Of a stretch of 64,000 bases of DNA, positions 1-8,759 are shown piece after piece (positions within the stretch are counted from its first letter, which is position 1; each line of letters starts with the position of its first letter). Under the pieces are notes generated by a model. It was not told the origin of the DNA. It did no database searches and saw nothing but the letters and a program-made list of their open reading frames with translations. The stretch is from Porcipelethomonas sp964621265 (GTDB lineage: Bacteria > Bacillota > Clostridia > Oscillospirales > Ruminococcaceae). The stretch is taken from the NCBI GenBank assembly GCA_964621265.1, contig CAZULQ010000004.1, positions 33,146-97,145 on the forward strand, given 5' to 3'. Position numbers and translations under genes: made by a program.

Positions 1-611
1 TTCTCATAAATATTATATACATCCCCCGGAGCGTCTTCAGGCTCACCGGAGATATCTGTCACACGAAAACTTTCATAATCCCTGCGTTCAAGACCGTTTG
101 GATTTGAAAATGTAAATACACCAAGCTGTTTATAAAGCCCGTATGTATCAGCCAAATTTGTTCCTTCCTTATAAGGAACAGGAATTCTGTCATAATTCTG
201 GTCAAGCACATATGCACCATCAGCTGTAACAAGATAAAGACTATCCTGTTCAACACTCAGGTCAAACGCACCATTCCTTGTATATTCAACCTGACCATCT
301 CTTTCAACTGCAAAAAGACCATCACCGGCTAAGGCAAAATCAAGCTCAAAACCGGTATTTTCAAGATGACCCTGTGTAAAGAAGAGGTCCTGATTTGAAA
401 CCTTGACGCCATGTCCTCTGAGAATTTTTTCATCCTCACCAAGTTCACGGTTGATATTTACATCCATATTGTTATTTAAAAGTTCACGGAACTCAGGCTT
501 TGTTGCTTTATAACCATATGTATTACTGTTCGTAAGGTTATGTGATGTTATATCAATAGCATGCTGAAAAGCCCTGAGACCCGATGCACCTGTATAAAAC
601 GCATTATTCAT
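1..611 (-). CDS. Flagellar basal-body rod/hook protein, FlgG/FlgF family (partial, cut by window edge)
   Basis: This is a flagellar rod protein of the FlgG/FlgF (FlhO/FlhP) family; the first 203 codons are present and the 3' end lies beyond position 1. The N-terminus (NNAFYTGASGLRAFQ, then NLTNSNTYGYKA at about residues 25-36) is the rod-domain signature, and FALAGDGLFAVERDG at about residues 92-106 is the second conserved block. Its start codon is 18 bases after the stop of the related gene at 630-1367, and AGGAGAAATTTA precedes the ATG. Two consecutive FlgG-like genes after the sigma factor mirror flhO-flhP of Bacillus. Which is proximal and which distal rod cannot be told from the sequence. 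Confidence 0.9.
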   Translation of the reverse strand, partial: MNNAFYTGASGLRAFQHAIDITSHNLTNSNTYGYKATKPEFRELLNNNMDVNINRELGEDEKILRGHGVKVSNQDLFFTQGHLENTGFELDFALAGDGLFAVERDGQVEYTRNGAFDLSVEQDSLYLVTADGAYVLDQNYDRIPVPYKEGTNLADTYGLYKQLGVFTFSNPNGLERRDYESFRVTDISGEPEDAPGDVYNIYE

Positions 612-629
612 TTAAATTTCTCCTATATA

Positions 630-1367
630 TCAAGTTATACTTGAAAGTGTTGCTGCCTTTGCATTCATAGTATCAACTGTTGAAAGTGCTGTTGCACATG
701 CCTGTAAATTACGCTGTGCTTCAATCAGCTTTGTATATTCCTGATTCATGTCAACATTTGAACGTTCAATTGTGTTCTGGTATACATCCGGATTTTCAAC
801 AATTGTAGCTCTGTCTGTACTGAACATACCGTTAGGATACTTTCTGAGCTGTGAACCCTCTGCAACCTCTGTGATAAGAAGCTTATCCACATACTGATTC
901 TGGTTATCGAAAACATAACCATCCTGTGTTACAGTAAAATCAGAACCGCCTATCTGAAGAGTACCATTTTCGCCGAGAACTCTTCCTATGCCTTCAAGAA
1001 CAAGATATCCTTCCTCGTCAATGTTGAAGTTTCCGTTTCTTGTCATATACTGTCTGTTCTGCCCCTGAATGTTAAAATAACCATCTCCGACAAGCGCCAT
1101 GTCATACGGAAAATCAGAATCCTCAAGCGACGCATAATCAAAATTAGTTTCAACCACATCAACAAGTGTTGCAGGGTCACCTTCGCCGATATATTCATAC
1201 ACACCATTTTCATAACGTGTAAGATAATCATGTTCAAAGGTTGACTGAACAAGACGCTGGGTTCTGAAACCAACCGTCTGTGAATTAGTCATATTATTAC
1301 CAATTACATTTATGTTTCGCTGCTGAACCAAAAGTCCTGACGCAGCGGTGTAAAAACCTGCGAGCAT
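630..1367 (-). CDS. Flagellar rod protein, FlgG/FlgF family
   Basis: A 245-residue axial protein of the flagellar rod, exported by the type III apparatus encoded upstream. It opens with GFYTAASGLLVQQRNINVIG and NNMTNSQTVGF, the coiled rod motif shared by FlgB, FlgC, FlgE, FlgF and FlgG, has the ALVGDGYFNIQG block at about residues 85-96, and ends with the C-terminal coil (VDMNQEYTKLIEAQRN) typical of FlgF/FlgG. The length fits FlgG (about 260) or FlgF (about 250). It follows the sigma gene by 15 bases and precedes a paralogue by 18, so the two are cotranscribed. It could be called flgF or flgG; I leave the symbol open. Confidence 0.92.
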   Translation of the reverse strand: MLAGFYTAASGLLVQQRNINVIGNNMTNSQTVGFRTQRLVQSTFEHDYLTRYENGVYEYIGEGDPATLVDVVETNFDYASLEDSDFPYDMALVGDGYFNIQGQNRQYMTRNGNFNIDEEGYLVLEGIGRVLGENGTLQIGGSDFTVTQDGYVFDNQNQYVDKLLITEVAEGSQLRKYPNGMFSTDRATIVENPDVYQNTIERSNVDMNQEYTKLIEAQRNLQACATALSTVDTMNAKAATLSSIT

Positions 1368-1382
1368 AGCAATTTCCTTTCA

Positions 1383-2165
1383 TCAGTCAAGATATTCGCT
1401 TAAGCTGTCACGAAGCTTTCCGACAGCTCTTGAATTTATCTGTGATACTCTCTGTACACTTACTTCCATAACCCTGGCTATATCAGAGAGATTCAAGTTT
1501 TCAAAATAATAAAGTGTTATAACAAGGCGTTCTCTTTCCGAAAGTTCTTCAATCGCTTTAGCAAGAGAATCTCTCAGTTCGTCACGAAGAAGCTTTCTTT
1601 CGGGAGTTATGTCGTCCTTGGTGCTGTTTTCAAGAATATCACCCATCTGGGAAACATTCTGAATCAGTTCTTCAAATGAATAAACAACGGCGTTGGAAAT
1701 CTCAGCATTATAGCGGGAAAGTTTTGCCTCATCTATTCCCATTTTCTCAGCTATTTCCGCCTGAGTCGGTTCACGTCCGAACATATTTGCAAGCTCAGAC
1801 CTTGCGTTGTTTATCGCTCTGGCGTTTACTCTGACCCTTCTTGGAATCCAGTCCTGCTTTCGGACCAGGTCAATAATTCCGCCTCTTACTCTCATATATG
1901 CATATGACTCAAATTTCATACCTTTGGAATTGTCAAACCTGTCAATACAATCAATCAGAGTTATAATTCCCTGATTAATCATATCCTCAACCTGTGCGGT
2001 TGTATCTGCAATTCCCCTGAGCTGAAACGCTGAAACCTGCGCAATATAGCTGTATGCCATAACAAGCTTATTGCGTATCGCAATATTGCCTGTGGATTTG
2101 TATTCATTGTAAAGAGCTGTAAATTCCTCTTCGGTCATTCTTTCTTTTTCAGACAGATTACCCAT
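1383..2165 (-). CDS. fliA: Flagellar RNA polymerase sigma factor, sigma-28 (FliA/SigD) family
   Basis: A 260-residue alternative sigma factor of the FliA/SigD/WhiG family, expected to direct late flagellar genes such as flagellin. Region 2 (about residues 20-110) includes NRFDN-like DCIDRFDNSKGMKFESYA and the DNA-melting stretch YMRVRGGIIDLVRKQDW; IPRRVRVNARAINNA begins region 3 at about 112; region 4 (about 205-258) has the helix-turn-helix LNLSDIARVMEVSVQRVSQI. Length matches family members (about 250). It sits at the end of the export-gene block, the same place as sigD in the Bacillus fla/che operon, but it also has its own sigma-A-like promoter just upstream. I see no anti-sigma FlgM gene in the window. 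Confidence 0.95.
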   Translation of the reverse strand: MGNLSEKERMTEEEFTALYNEYKSTGNIAIRNKLVMAYSYIAQVSAFQLRGIADTTAQVEDMINQGIITLIDCIDRFDNSKGMKFESYAYMRVRGGIIDLVRKQDWIPRRVRVNARAINNARSELANMFGREPTQAEIAEKMGIDEAKLSRYNAEISNAVVYSFEELIQNVSQMGDILENSTKDDITPERKLLRDELRDSLAKAIEELSERERLVITLYYFENLNLSDIARVMEVSVQRVSQINSRAVGKLRDSLSEYLD

Positions 2166-2185
2166 TTTCAGCCCCCTTTTTAATT

Positions 2186-2214
2186 ATTATACAATAAAAA
2201 ACACTTTTTTGCAA
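2186..2214 (-). promoter_or_regulatory. Sigma-A type promoter for the sigma-28 gene
   Basis: On the minus strand TTGCAA (2209-2214) and TATAAT (2186-2191) are separated by exactly 17 bases, in the gap between flhA and the sigma gene. The ribosome site AAAAGGGGG follows. This would allow sigma-28 to be made independently of the long operon promoter at 22.2 kb. Confidence 0.7.
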
Positions 2215-2232
2215 GTTAAATCGTCAAAAAAA

Positions 2233-4293
2233 TCAAATTTCAATAGAACCAAGTGCCTGAATCTGAATATTTGAGTCAATTTCATTGAATGACAGGACAT
2301 TTACATTCGGACAGAACTGGTCAATAAGCTTTTTATAGTAAATTCTGACAATCGGTGATGTAAGAACAACCGGCGACGGAACAAGGTCACGTATCTTATC
2401 GATTTCGTTTGTGGAAGCAATAACAATATTCTGTATGCTTTCCTGGTCAAGCGCAAGATATGAACCATTGTCCATTTTCTTTACCGCACCCATAATAAGA
2501 TTTTCCACCTTAGCGTCAAGGCTTATTACCTTAAGCTGTTCAGCCTCAGCAAATTTATGAGAAATAGTACGCTTGAGTGACTGACGTACATATTCTGTAA
2601 GCATATCTGTATCCTTGATTTTCGGACCGTAATCGCCGAGTGTTTCAAGAATTGTTTCAAGGTCACGGATAGGAACCTGTTCCTGAAGCAGTCTGCAGAG
2701 AACCTTCTGAAGATCACCGACAGAAATAGCAGCCGGAACAATATCCTTGACAAGTGCCTCGTTGCTCTTTCGTAAGTTTTCGAGCATATTGTTGATTTCA
2801 GCACGATTAAGAAGTTCATAGGCGTGTGCCTTGATAACTTCTGAAAGGTGTGTGATGATAACTGATACAGGGTCAATAAGCGTATAGCCCAGAAGCTCTG
2901 CCTTGACCTTTTTATCCTCACTGATCCACTTGGCCTTGATACCGAATGCCGGCTCGATTGTTTCGATACCGTCAACTGTATCCTCCTCTTCAGACGGCGC
3001 AAGTGCCAGATAATGGTCAACTAAGATATCGCCTCTTGTAACCTCTTCGCCCTTGATACAGATTGAATACTGGTTAGGATTGATCTGACCGCTGTCCTTG
3101 AGCTGTACAGGCGGAACAACCATACCCATTTCCATAGCATACTGCTTTCGGAACATGACAACTCTGTCAAGGAAGTTACCACCGCTGTTTTCATCGACAA
3201 GCGGAATAAGACTGTATCCAAACTCAATCTTGATCTGTTCAACATTAAGAAGATCGTAAAGATTGTCGATATTTCGGTAGTATTCTGCTTCGCTTGTAAT
3301 ATGTTCTTCCTGTATAAGATCTTCCTCTTCCTGAGGAACATATCTCCTTTCGGTTCTTGTAAGAAGAAACGACATGGAAATAAGAAAAGCAGAAAGAATA
3401 ATAAGCTGTACAGGAGGGAATCCGATAAACATGAGGAATAACAGCGCAATACCTGCAAGCAGGAGTACTCTTGGCTGAGACACGAACTGACGTGAAAAGT
3501 CTGCATTCATGTTGTCCTCAGATGCTGAACGTGTTACAAGCATACCTGTTGCAACGGAAATAAGGAGCGCAGGAATCTGCGACATCATACCGTCACCGAC
3601 AGTTGAAACGCTGTAAGTCTGGATAATATCCATGATTTCGCCTTCGCCATTGATAAGACCGATAACGATACCACCAATAAGGTTAATGAAGGTTACAACA
3701 ATGGACATTATGGCGTCGCCCTTTACAAACTTGGACGCACCGTCCATGGCGCCGTAGAAGCTGGCTTCACGCTGAATGTTCGCACGACGCTGTCTTGCTG
3801 TCTGCTCGTCAATAAGACCAGAGCTCAGGTCGGCGTCAATAGCCATCTGTTTACCAGGCATAGCGTCGAGTGTAAATCTTGCTGATACTTCTGATACACG
3901 CTCAGAACCCTTTGTAATAACGAGGAACTGAACCAATACGATAATCAGGAATATTACAAGACCGATTACAACGTCACCGCCGATAACAAATTGTCCGAAT
4001 ACCTGAACTACCTCGCCGGCATAACCGCTGTTTGACAAAATTGAACGGGTAGACGAAATATTCAGCGACAATCGCAGAAGCGTTGTAAGAAGCAACAGGG
4101 TTGGAAATACTGAAAATTCCAGAACTTCCTTAACATACATCGTCATTAAAAGAATAACGAGAGAAAGACCAAGCTGCATAATAAACATAAAGTCAAGAAT
4201 AGCAGTCGGCAGAGGTATGATAAGAAGGAATACAATCAGTACTACAAATGCTGCAACTATATTTGTAGTTAAAAAACTAAGTAATTTCTTCAA
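2233..4293 (-). CDS. flhA: Flagellar type III export protein FlhA
   Basis: A 686-residue integral membrane protein forming the nonameric export gate of the flagellar type III secretion apparatus. About eight hydrophobic segments occupy residues 1-320; the FHIPEP-family signature SARFTLDAMPGKQMAIDAD is at about residues 137-155, and the cytoplasmic ring domain fills the C-terminal half. Length matches the family (about 680-700). Its ATG overlaps the flhB stop by four bases (ATGA type), indicating translational coupling. In Bacillus flhF and flhG follow flhA; here the next gene is the sigma factor, so those two are missing from this locus. Confidence 0.97.
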   Translation of the reverse strand: MKKLLSFLTTNIVAAFVVLIVFLLIIPLPTAILDFMFIMQLGLSLVILLMTMYVKEVLEFSVFPTLLLLTTLLRLSLNISSTRSILSNSGYAGEVVQVFGQFVIGGDVVIGLVIFLIIVLVQFLVITKGSERVSEVSARFTLDAMPGKQMAIDADLSSGLIDEQTARQRRANIQREASFYGAMDGASKFVKGDAIMSIVVTFINLIGGIVIGLINGEGEIMDIIQTYSVSTVGDGMMSQIPALLISVATGMLVTRSASEDNMNADFSRQFVSQPRVLLLAGIALLFLMFIGFPPVQLIILSAFLISMSFLLTRTERRYVPQEEEDLIQEEHITSEAEYYRNIDNLYDLLNVEQIKIEFGYSLIPLVDENSGGNFLDRVVMFRKQYAMEMGMVVPPVQLKDSGQINPNQYSICIKGEEVTRGDILVDHYLALAPSEEEDTVDGIETIEPAFGIKAKWISEDKKVKAELLGYTLIDPVSVIITHLSEVIKAHAYELLNRAEINNMLENLRKSNEALVKDIVPAAISVGDLQKVLCRLLQEQVPIRDLETILETLGDYGPKIKDTDMLTEYVRQSLKRTISHKFAEAEQLKVISLDAKVENLIMGAVKKMDNGSYLALDQESIQNIVIASTNEIDKIRDLVPSPVVLTSPIVRIYYKKLIDQFCPNVNVLSFNEIDSNIQIQALGSIEI

Positions 4294-5366
4294 GTTTTAC
4301 TCAAATCCTTTTCCTTTAGGCTATATACATATGCGAGAACCTCCGCAACAGGTCCGTAAAACTCTGATGGGATTTCTCTATCCAGATCTACTTCAGCATA
4401 AAGTGCCCTTGCAAGCGGCTTGTTTTCCATAATTACAATATTATGCTCACGGGCAATTTCTATAATTTTAAGAGCAAGACTGTCCTGCCCCTTTGCAAGA
4501 ACCACAGGCGCATTGTTTTTTCCCGACTCATATTTAAGCGCAACCGCAAAATGAGTAGGGTTTCGGATTACAACGTCTGCCTCAGGCACAGCCTGAATCA
4601 TACGTCGTCTTGACATAGCCTGTTGTTTCTGCTTAATCTGACCCTTAACCTTAGGGTCACCTTCAGTCATTTTATATTCTTCTTTGATTTCCTGCTTGGT
4701 CATTCGGAGATTCTTTTCGTATGACCAACGCTGATACATGTAGTCAAAGCCGGCTACAAACGCAAAAGCAATTGCAACCTTGATAATACAGCTCCAGAGC
4801 ATTCCTCCGATGGTAACGATAAGCTCATCAACTGTCATATCAAACATTTTCGGAAACTTGTATAATTCATCGGCTATACAGATATAGATGATATAAAATA
4901 ACAGTATAATCTTAAGTATTGATTTCAGAAGTTCAATCATGCCCTTAAGGGAAACCATGTTTTTAATTCCGTTTAAAGGGTTCATTCTGCTGAACTTTGG
5001 TTTAATCGCTTTAAAGGAGACAAGTCCCTTAGTCTGTACTACTGCCGCAATAATTGCTGAAACAGCAGCAATCAGCAGCATCGGCATTGCTGCTAATGCA
5101 AAGTCCTTGCAGCCGTCAAGAAACAGCTTAGGTAAATCTGATGTCACCAGATTTTTCTTAGTTCCTGCAAGCTTAAAAAAATATTCCATTGAATCCGAAA
5201 GTGTATTGGTTATAAAATCAAACAGCAGTCGGAATGCAAAAAATGTTACTATAAGGGTAAATGCAATGATAACTTCCTTACTCTGAAAAATGTTACCTTC
5301 TTTACGTTGGTCGGCACGTTTTTTCGGAGTGGCTTTCTCGGTTTTTTCTTCTGCTGAATCCGGCAA
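4290..5366 (-). CDS. flhB: Flagellar type III export switch protein FlhB
   Basis: A 358-residue export-apparatus protein that switches substrate class from rod/hook to filament. It has four membrane segments in residues 30-215 and a cytoplasmic C-terminal domain with the autocleavage motif NPTH at about residues 268-271 in VVIRNPTHFAVALKYE, so the substrate-specificity switch should be functional. The N-terminus (EEKTEKATPKKRADQRKEG) is the typical basic leader. It lies between fliR (36-base gap) and flhA (4-base overlap). Confidence 0.97.
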   Translation of the reverse strand: MPDSAEEKTEKATPKKRADQRKEGNIFQSKEVIIAFTLIVTFFAFRLLFDFITNTLSDSMEYFFKLAGTKKNLVTSDLPKLFLDGCKDFALAAMPMLLIAAVSAIIAAVVQTKGLVSFKAIKPKFSRMNPLNGIKNMVSLKGMIELLKSILKIILLFYIIYICIADELYKFPKMFDMTVDELIVTIGGMLWSCIIKVAIAFAFVAGFDYMYQRWSYEKNLRMTKQEIKEEYKMTEGDPKVKGQIKQKQQAMSRRRMIQAVPEADVVIRNPTHFAVALKYESGKNNAPVVLAKGQDSLALKIIEIAREHNIVIMENKPLARALYAEVDLDREIPSEFYGPVAEVLAYVYSLKEKDLSKT

Positions 5367-5402
5367 GCCTCATTCCCCCTTTATAGTTCAACTATGCGGG
5401 AC

Positions 5403-6185
5403 CTATCCCGCCGCAATTTTTAATGCTTCATATATTTTATCAAACATAATTAATATGTAATTGTCTATAAATATTGCAATAGGCGCTGCAAGTGTCAGTA
5501 ACATAATGAGTGCAAGAAGAATCTTGAACTGAAACTGGATAACAAACACGTGAATCTGAGGGATAAGCTTCATAAGCACACCCATTGACACTTCAAGAAT
5601 AAATTCAACCGCAACAAACGGGAATGCAAGCTTCATTGCAAGCTCAAATATGCTTCCGAACAGGCTTACTGCATACTCAGCAGCAGAATAAATACTCAGT
5701 CCCTCAGCACCTACTCCAAGCAAATCATAGGAATGCACCGCTGCTTCAAGCAGCACAAGGTGGCAATCAGTTGCAAAGAAATACAATATAAACAACAGAT
5801 TTATGATATTGGCAGAAAATGCCGACTGAATATTTGTTGCCGGGTCAAAAACCTTTGCCATTGCAAAGCCGAATGTCATATCAAGGATGTCTCCGGCAGT
5901 CATAAGCATGTAATAAAAAACATTGAAAACATATCCGACTAGAAAACCGATAAAGAGCTCTCTTGCAAAATAAAGCAGAAATTCCAGCATACCCGAACCA
6001 TAATTCTCCGGCATCGGAACCAGAGGGGTTATAAGAATTGTAACCGCAAGAGCAATTACCGTTCGGATTACAGCAGGTATCTGATTTCTTGAAAGCAGAG
6101 GATTGAAAATGAAAATCCCTGCAATTCTTGCAAATACAAGAAAGTATAAATCAATATTTGTCAGAATTAAACTTATCTCACCCAA
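5403..6185 (-). CDS. fliR: Flagellar export protein FliR
   Basis: A 260-residue hydrophobic protein of the FliP-FliQ-FliR export channel. Six predicted membrane segments run almost the length of the protein, beginning YFLVFARIAGIFIFNPLLS and ending in a hydrophobic tail (AAPIAIFIDNYILIMF); the conserved charged ARELFIGFLVGY lies at about residue 75. Length fits the family. It follows fliQ by 11 bases and is followed by flhB, the standard order. Confidence 0.95.
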   Translation of the reverse strand: MGEISLILTNIDLYFLVFARIAGIFIFNPLLSRNQIPAVIRTVIALAVTILITPLVPMPENYGSGMLEFLLYFARELFIGFLVGYVFNVFYYMLMTAGDILDMTFGFAMAKVFDPATNIQSAFSANIINLLFILYFFATDCHLVLLEAAVHSYDLLGVGAEGLSIYSAAEYAVSLFGSIFELAMKLAFPFVAVEFILEVSMGVLMKLIPQIHVFVIQFQFKILLALIMLLTLAAPIAIFIDNYILIMFDKIYEALKIAAG

Positions 6186-6196
6186 TGTTTCTTACC

Positions 6197-6460
6197 TCAG
6201 ACGCCAGCAATCATATCAAATATCTTTCCGAAAAATTCGTCGAAAAGAGTCATCATCCATGACCCCAGCGCTAAAAGCATTAAAGCCAGAACCAGAACTT
6301 TCGGCACGAAAGTAAGAGTCTGTTCATGTATCTGAGTTGCAGCCTGAAAAATCGCAATTACAAGGCCTATTAAAATACTCGCAATCAGAAGCGGTGCAGC
6401 AACCTTAAAGCCAACTATCATAGCCTCCTGGAATAATTCAAGAAATTCACCCTGATCCAT
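6197..6460 (-). CDS. fliQ: Flagellar export protein FliQ
   Basis: An 87-residue protein with two membrane hairpin segments (residues about 15-38 and 50-75), subunit of the FliPQR channel. The motif FQAATQIHEQTLTFVPKVL at about residues 34-52 is the FliQ family signature. It is placed between fliP (11-base gap) and fliR (11-base gap). Confidence 0.96.
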   Translation of the reverse strand: MDQGEFLELFQEAMIVGFKVAAPLLIASILIGLVIAIFQAATQIHEQTLTFVPKVLVLALMLLALGSWMMTLFDEFFGKIFDMIAGV

Positions 6461-6471
6461 TTTTCACACTC

Positions 6472-7290
6472 CTATCTGAAGCTTACAATAAGCGACTCAA
6501 ACAATAAATTCCAGCCGTCCACAACAATAAACAGCATAAGCTTGAACGGCATAGCAATTGTTGTAGGCGGAAGCATTACCATACCCATTGACATAAGGGT
6601 ACTTGATACAACCAGATCTATCAATAAAAACGGTATATAAAGTAAAAATCCTATAAGAAAGGCTCGCTTGAGTTCACTGGTAACAAACGCAGGTACAATA
6701 ACAAACAGGCTTAAATCTGTAAGCTTGTCAACACTGTTATATTCAGCTGCATCAATTATTCCACGACTGTCTGCAAGGCTCATGAACATGTCAAGGTCTT
6801 CACTGTAAACCTGTTTTACCATAAAGGTTTTAAGCGGGTCCGCTGCTGCTTCAACAGCCTCTGTAAGCTCAATTTCACCCTTGCTGTAAGGGTCATAGGC
6901 TTCTGTCTTGATTTCCTTGAAAACAGGAAACATAATAAACAGTGTCAGAAATAATGCAAGTCCTATAATAACCTGGTTAGGCGGCGAGCTTTGCGTACCT
7001 AAAGCATTTCGCAAAAACGACAAGGCTATAACAATTCTGACAAAGGACGTCATCAGCAAAAGGAATGACGGAATCAGTGCCAGAAAAGCAAGCAGGAAGA
7101 GAATGTCAAGTACGCTTGAATTTTCATCTGCTTCACCTGAGCTTATGTCAAGAGTTATTGACGATTCAGCTGAGGCAGTTGTAGAAATCACAGCAAATGA
7201 AAAAATGACAACCGCAAGACAAATCACAAAGCTGATTAAATATTTCAGTAACTTCTTTTTTTCAGCTTTTTTATTCTTGACCGCTGTCAT
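6472..7290 (-). CDS. fliP: Flagellar export protein FliP
   Basis: The main pore subunit of the flagellar export channel, 272 residues. A cleavable signal-like segment with AVISTTASAES follows a lysine-rich N-terminus, and the FliP signature blocks SFVRIVIALSFLRNALGTQ and PPNQVIIGLALFLTLFI are at about residues 80-115. I place the start at the ATG at 7290 because AAGGAG lies seven bases before it; an in-frame ATG at 7308 has no such site. It overlaps the end of fliO by 20 bases. Confidence 0.95.
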   Translation of the reverse strand: MTAVKNKKAEKKKLLKYLISFVICLAVVIFSFAVISTTASAESSITLDISSGEADENSSVLDILFLLAFLALIPSFLLLMTSFVRIVIALSFLRNALGTQSSPPNQVIIGLALFLTLFIMFPVFKEIKTEAYDPYSKGEIELTEAVEAAADPLKTFMVKQVYSEDLDMFMSLADSRGIIDAAEYNSVDKLTDLSLFVIVPAFVTSELKRAFLIGFLLYIPFLLIDLVVSSTLMSMGMVMLPPTTIAMPFKLMLFIVVDGWNLLFESLIVSFR

Positions 7291-7678
7291 TTTCATTCTC
7301 CTTATCATCGTTTGTATTTTTCTTAAATCTCATCTCAAGAACATTTTTGAAGGCGGTTTTAAAGTCCATTCCACTCTGTTCCTGAGGCATTTCCTCCTCT
7401 ATAAAGTCATCGCTGTCAAGCTCACTTATCAGATTAATCTCTTTTTCACCTGCACCGACAAGAAATGTTTTACTGCCAGCTTTGACAATCATTATATTCT
7501 TGCCTTTTCCCAGTGCAGCGCTGTCGATAATCTTTATCTTTTTACTGCCTCCGGACTTCATTGAATATCTGCGTCCGAGCATTTTAGTTGAGACATACGC
7601 CAGATAAAGTACAAATCCAATACCTATAAGTGTACCGAAAATGACACCTATCTGACTTATTAATGAACCTTCTCCCAC
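7271..7678 (-). CDS. fliO: Flagellar biosynthesis protein FliO (FliZ-like)
   Basis: A 135-residue single-pass membrane protein of the FliO family, which helps assemble the FliP ring. One membrane segment spans about residues 9-30, then a short domain containing IKIIDSAALGKGKNIMIVKAG and TFLVGAG, the characteristic FliO core, and an acidic C-terminal tail. The start is GTG at 7678, nine bases after the fliY stop. Identification rests on this core and on its position between fliY and fliP. Confidence 0.85.
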   Translation of the reverse strand: MGEGSLISQIGVIFGTLIGIGFVLYLAYVSTKMLGRRYSMKSGGSKKIKIIDSAALGKGKNIMIVKAGSKTFLVGAGEKEINLISELDSDDFIEEEMPQEQSGMDFKTAFKNVLEMRFKKNTNDDKENENDSGQE

Positions 7679-7689
7679 TTATTTCACCA

Positions 7690-8739
7690 TTATTCCTTCG
7701 GGATAAATGCGTTGTTGCCGACAATTTCAGTAATTCTGACACCAAAGTTATCATCAATAACAACAACGTCTCCTCTTGCGATAAGCTGTCCGTTAACAAC
7801 AATATCAACAGGAGCTCCGGCTTGCTTTTCAAGGTCAATTACAGTACCCTGTGCAAACTCCATAATATCACGCATTTTTTTACGTGTTTTACCAATTTCG
7901 ATTGTTACATTAAGCGGTACATCCATAAGGAGATCCATATTGCCCTGAAGAAGAGCAAGACCGCCTACACCAGACTGTCCTGAAAAACTTGGGAACTGCG
8001 CTGACTGAACGTTAATTGAATCCTTTACAACAGATGAAGAATGAGTTGATCTTGACTGCGCAAATGAATTTAAATTCATAGGATCATTTCCGCCTGCGAT
8101 TGCATTAAGGAACATGCTCTCGTCTTCATCACCAGGCATCATATTCAGTCTGTCAATTGTATAATCAAAAGTATTCTGGTCAATTTCAATATTGAATGTA
8201 CCTTCTATATGACCCTTAATTTCAAAATCAGAAATAACACTGTATACATTAGTATCAGTTGTTGTGCCGAAAATTTCAGCGAGCTCTTCGCATTCCTCTG
8301 AAAGGTCATATATTTCAGCAGCTTCAACTGTAACGGCAGAACCAAAGAAATCAGTAAGTGCTCCTGCAAATGCAGCAGACATCTGTCCAATGAGTTCCTT
8401 AAAAGCACCCATTGCCATCTCATCGATTTCTTCCTCTTCTTCGTCGCCATTGTCTATATTCATAAGAATATTAAGAATATTTTTAGCATAAAAATTCTGC
8501 ATTACAACAGCAGCCTTGCCGTTAAGTGCACCGCCAAGATTAAGTGATATTACTACACCAGGCTCCTCACCAAATGATTCAAGACCATCTATTTTTTCAT
8601 TTTTAAGCTCATTTGCTTCAATCTTAACATCTGAATTAAAAAGCTTTGAGCATGTATCTGCTGCTGCAGCAAAACCTAATGATAAAAGCTCCCCAAGACT
8701 TTCTGAAGCTGTTTCATCAACTCTGGCATTATTAATCAT
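7690..8739 (-). CDS. fliY: Flagellar motor switch protein FliY (CheC-like plus FliN C-terminal domain), degenerate phosphatase sites
   Basis: A 349-residue C-ring protein. The C-terminal domain (about residues 270-349: LLMDVPLNVTIEIGKTRKKM through NFGVRITEI) is FliN/SpoA. The N-terminal 200 residues are CheC-like, with two tandem helices that in active CheC/FliY carry ExxN. Here they read GELLS at about residue 14 and KELIG at about residue 118, so glutamate is kept but both asparagines are replaced. The N-terminal LSQDEIDALL CheY-binding peptide of Bacillus FliY is also missing. I chose ATG 8739 because GGAGGGAG lies seven bases upstream; a GTG at 8763 overlaps the fliM stop. Confidence 0.92.
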   Translation of the reverse strand: MINNARVDETASESLGELLSLGFAAAADTCSKLFNSDVKIEANELKNEKIDGLESFGEEPGVVISLNLGGALNGKAAVVMQNFYAKNILNILMNIDNGDEEEEEIDEMAMGAFKELIGQMSAAFAGALTDFFGSAVTVEAAEIYDLSEECEELAEIFGTTTDTNVYSVISDFEIKGHIEGTFNIEIDQNTFDYTIDRLNMMPGDEDESMFLNAIAGGNDPMNLNSFAQSRSTHSSSVVKDSINVQSAQFPSFSGQSGVGGLALLQGNMDLLMDVPLNVTIEIGKTRKKMRDIMEFAQGTVIDLEKQAGAPVDIVVNGQLIARGDVVVIDDNFGVRITEIVGNNAFIPKE

Positions 8740-8759
8740 ATTTCTACTCCCTCCGGAAA

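Noticed and set aside
6908..7564. 218-codon open frame on the plus strand
   Set aside because: Opposite fliP and fliO, which are clear genes; no plus-strand signals.
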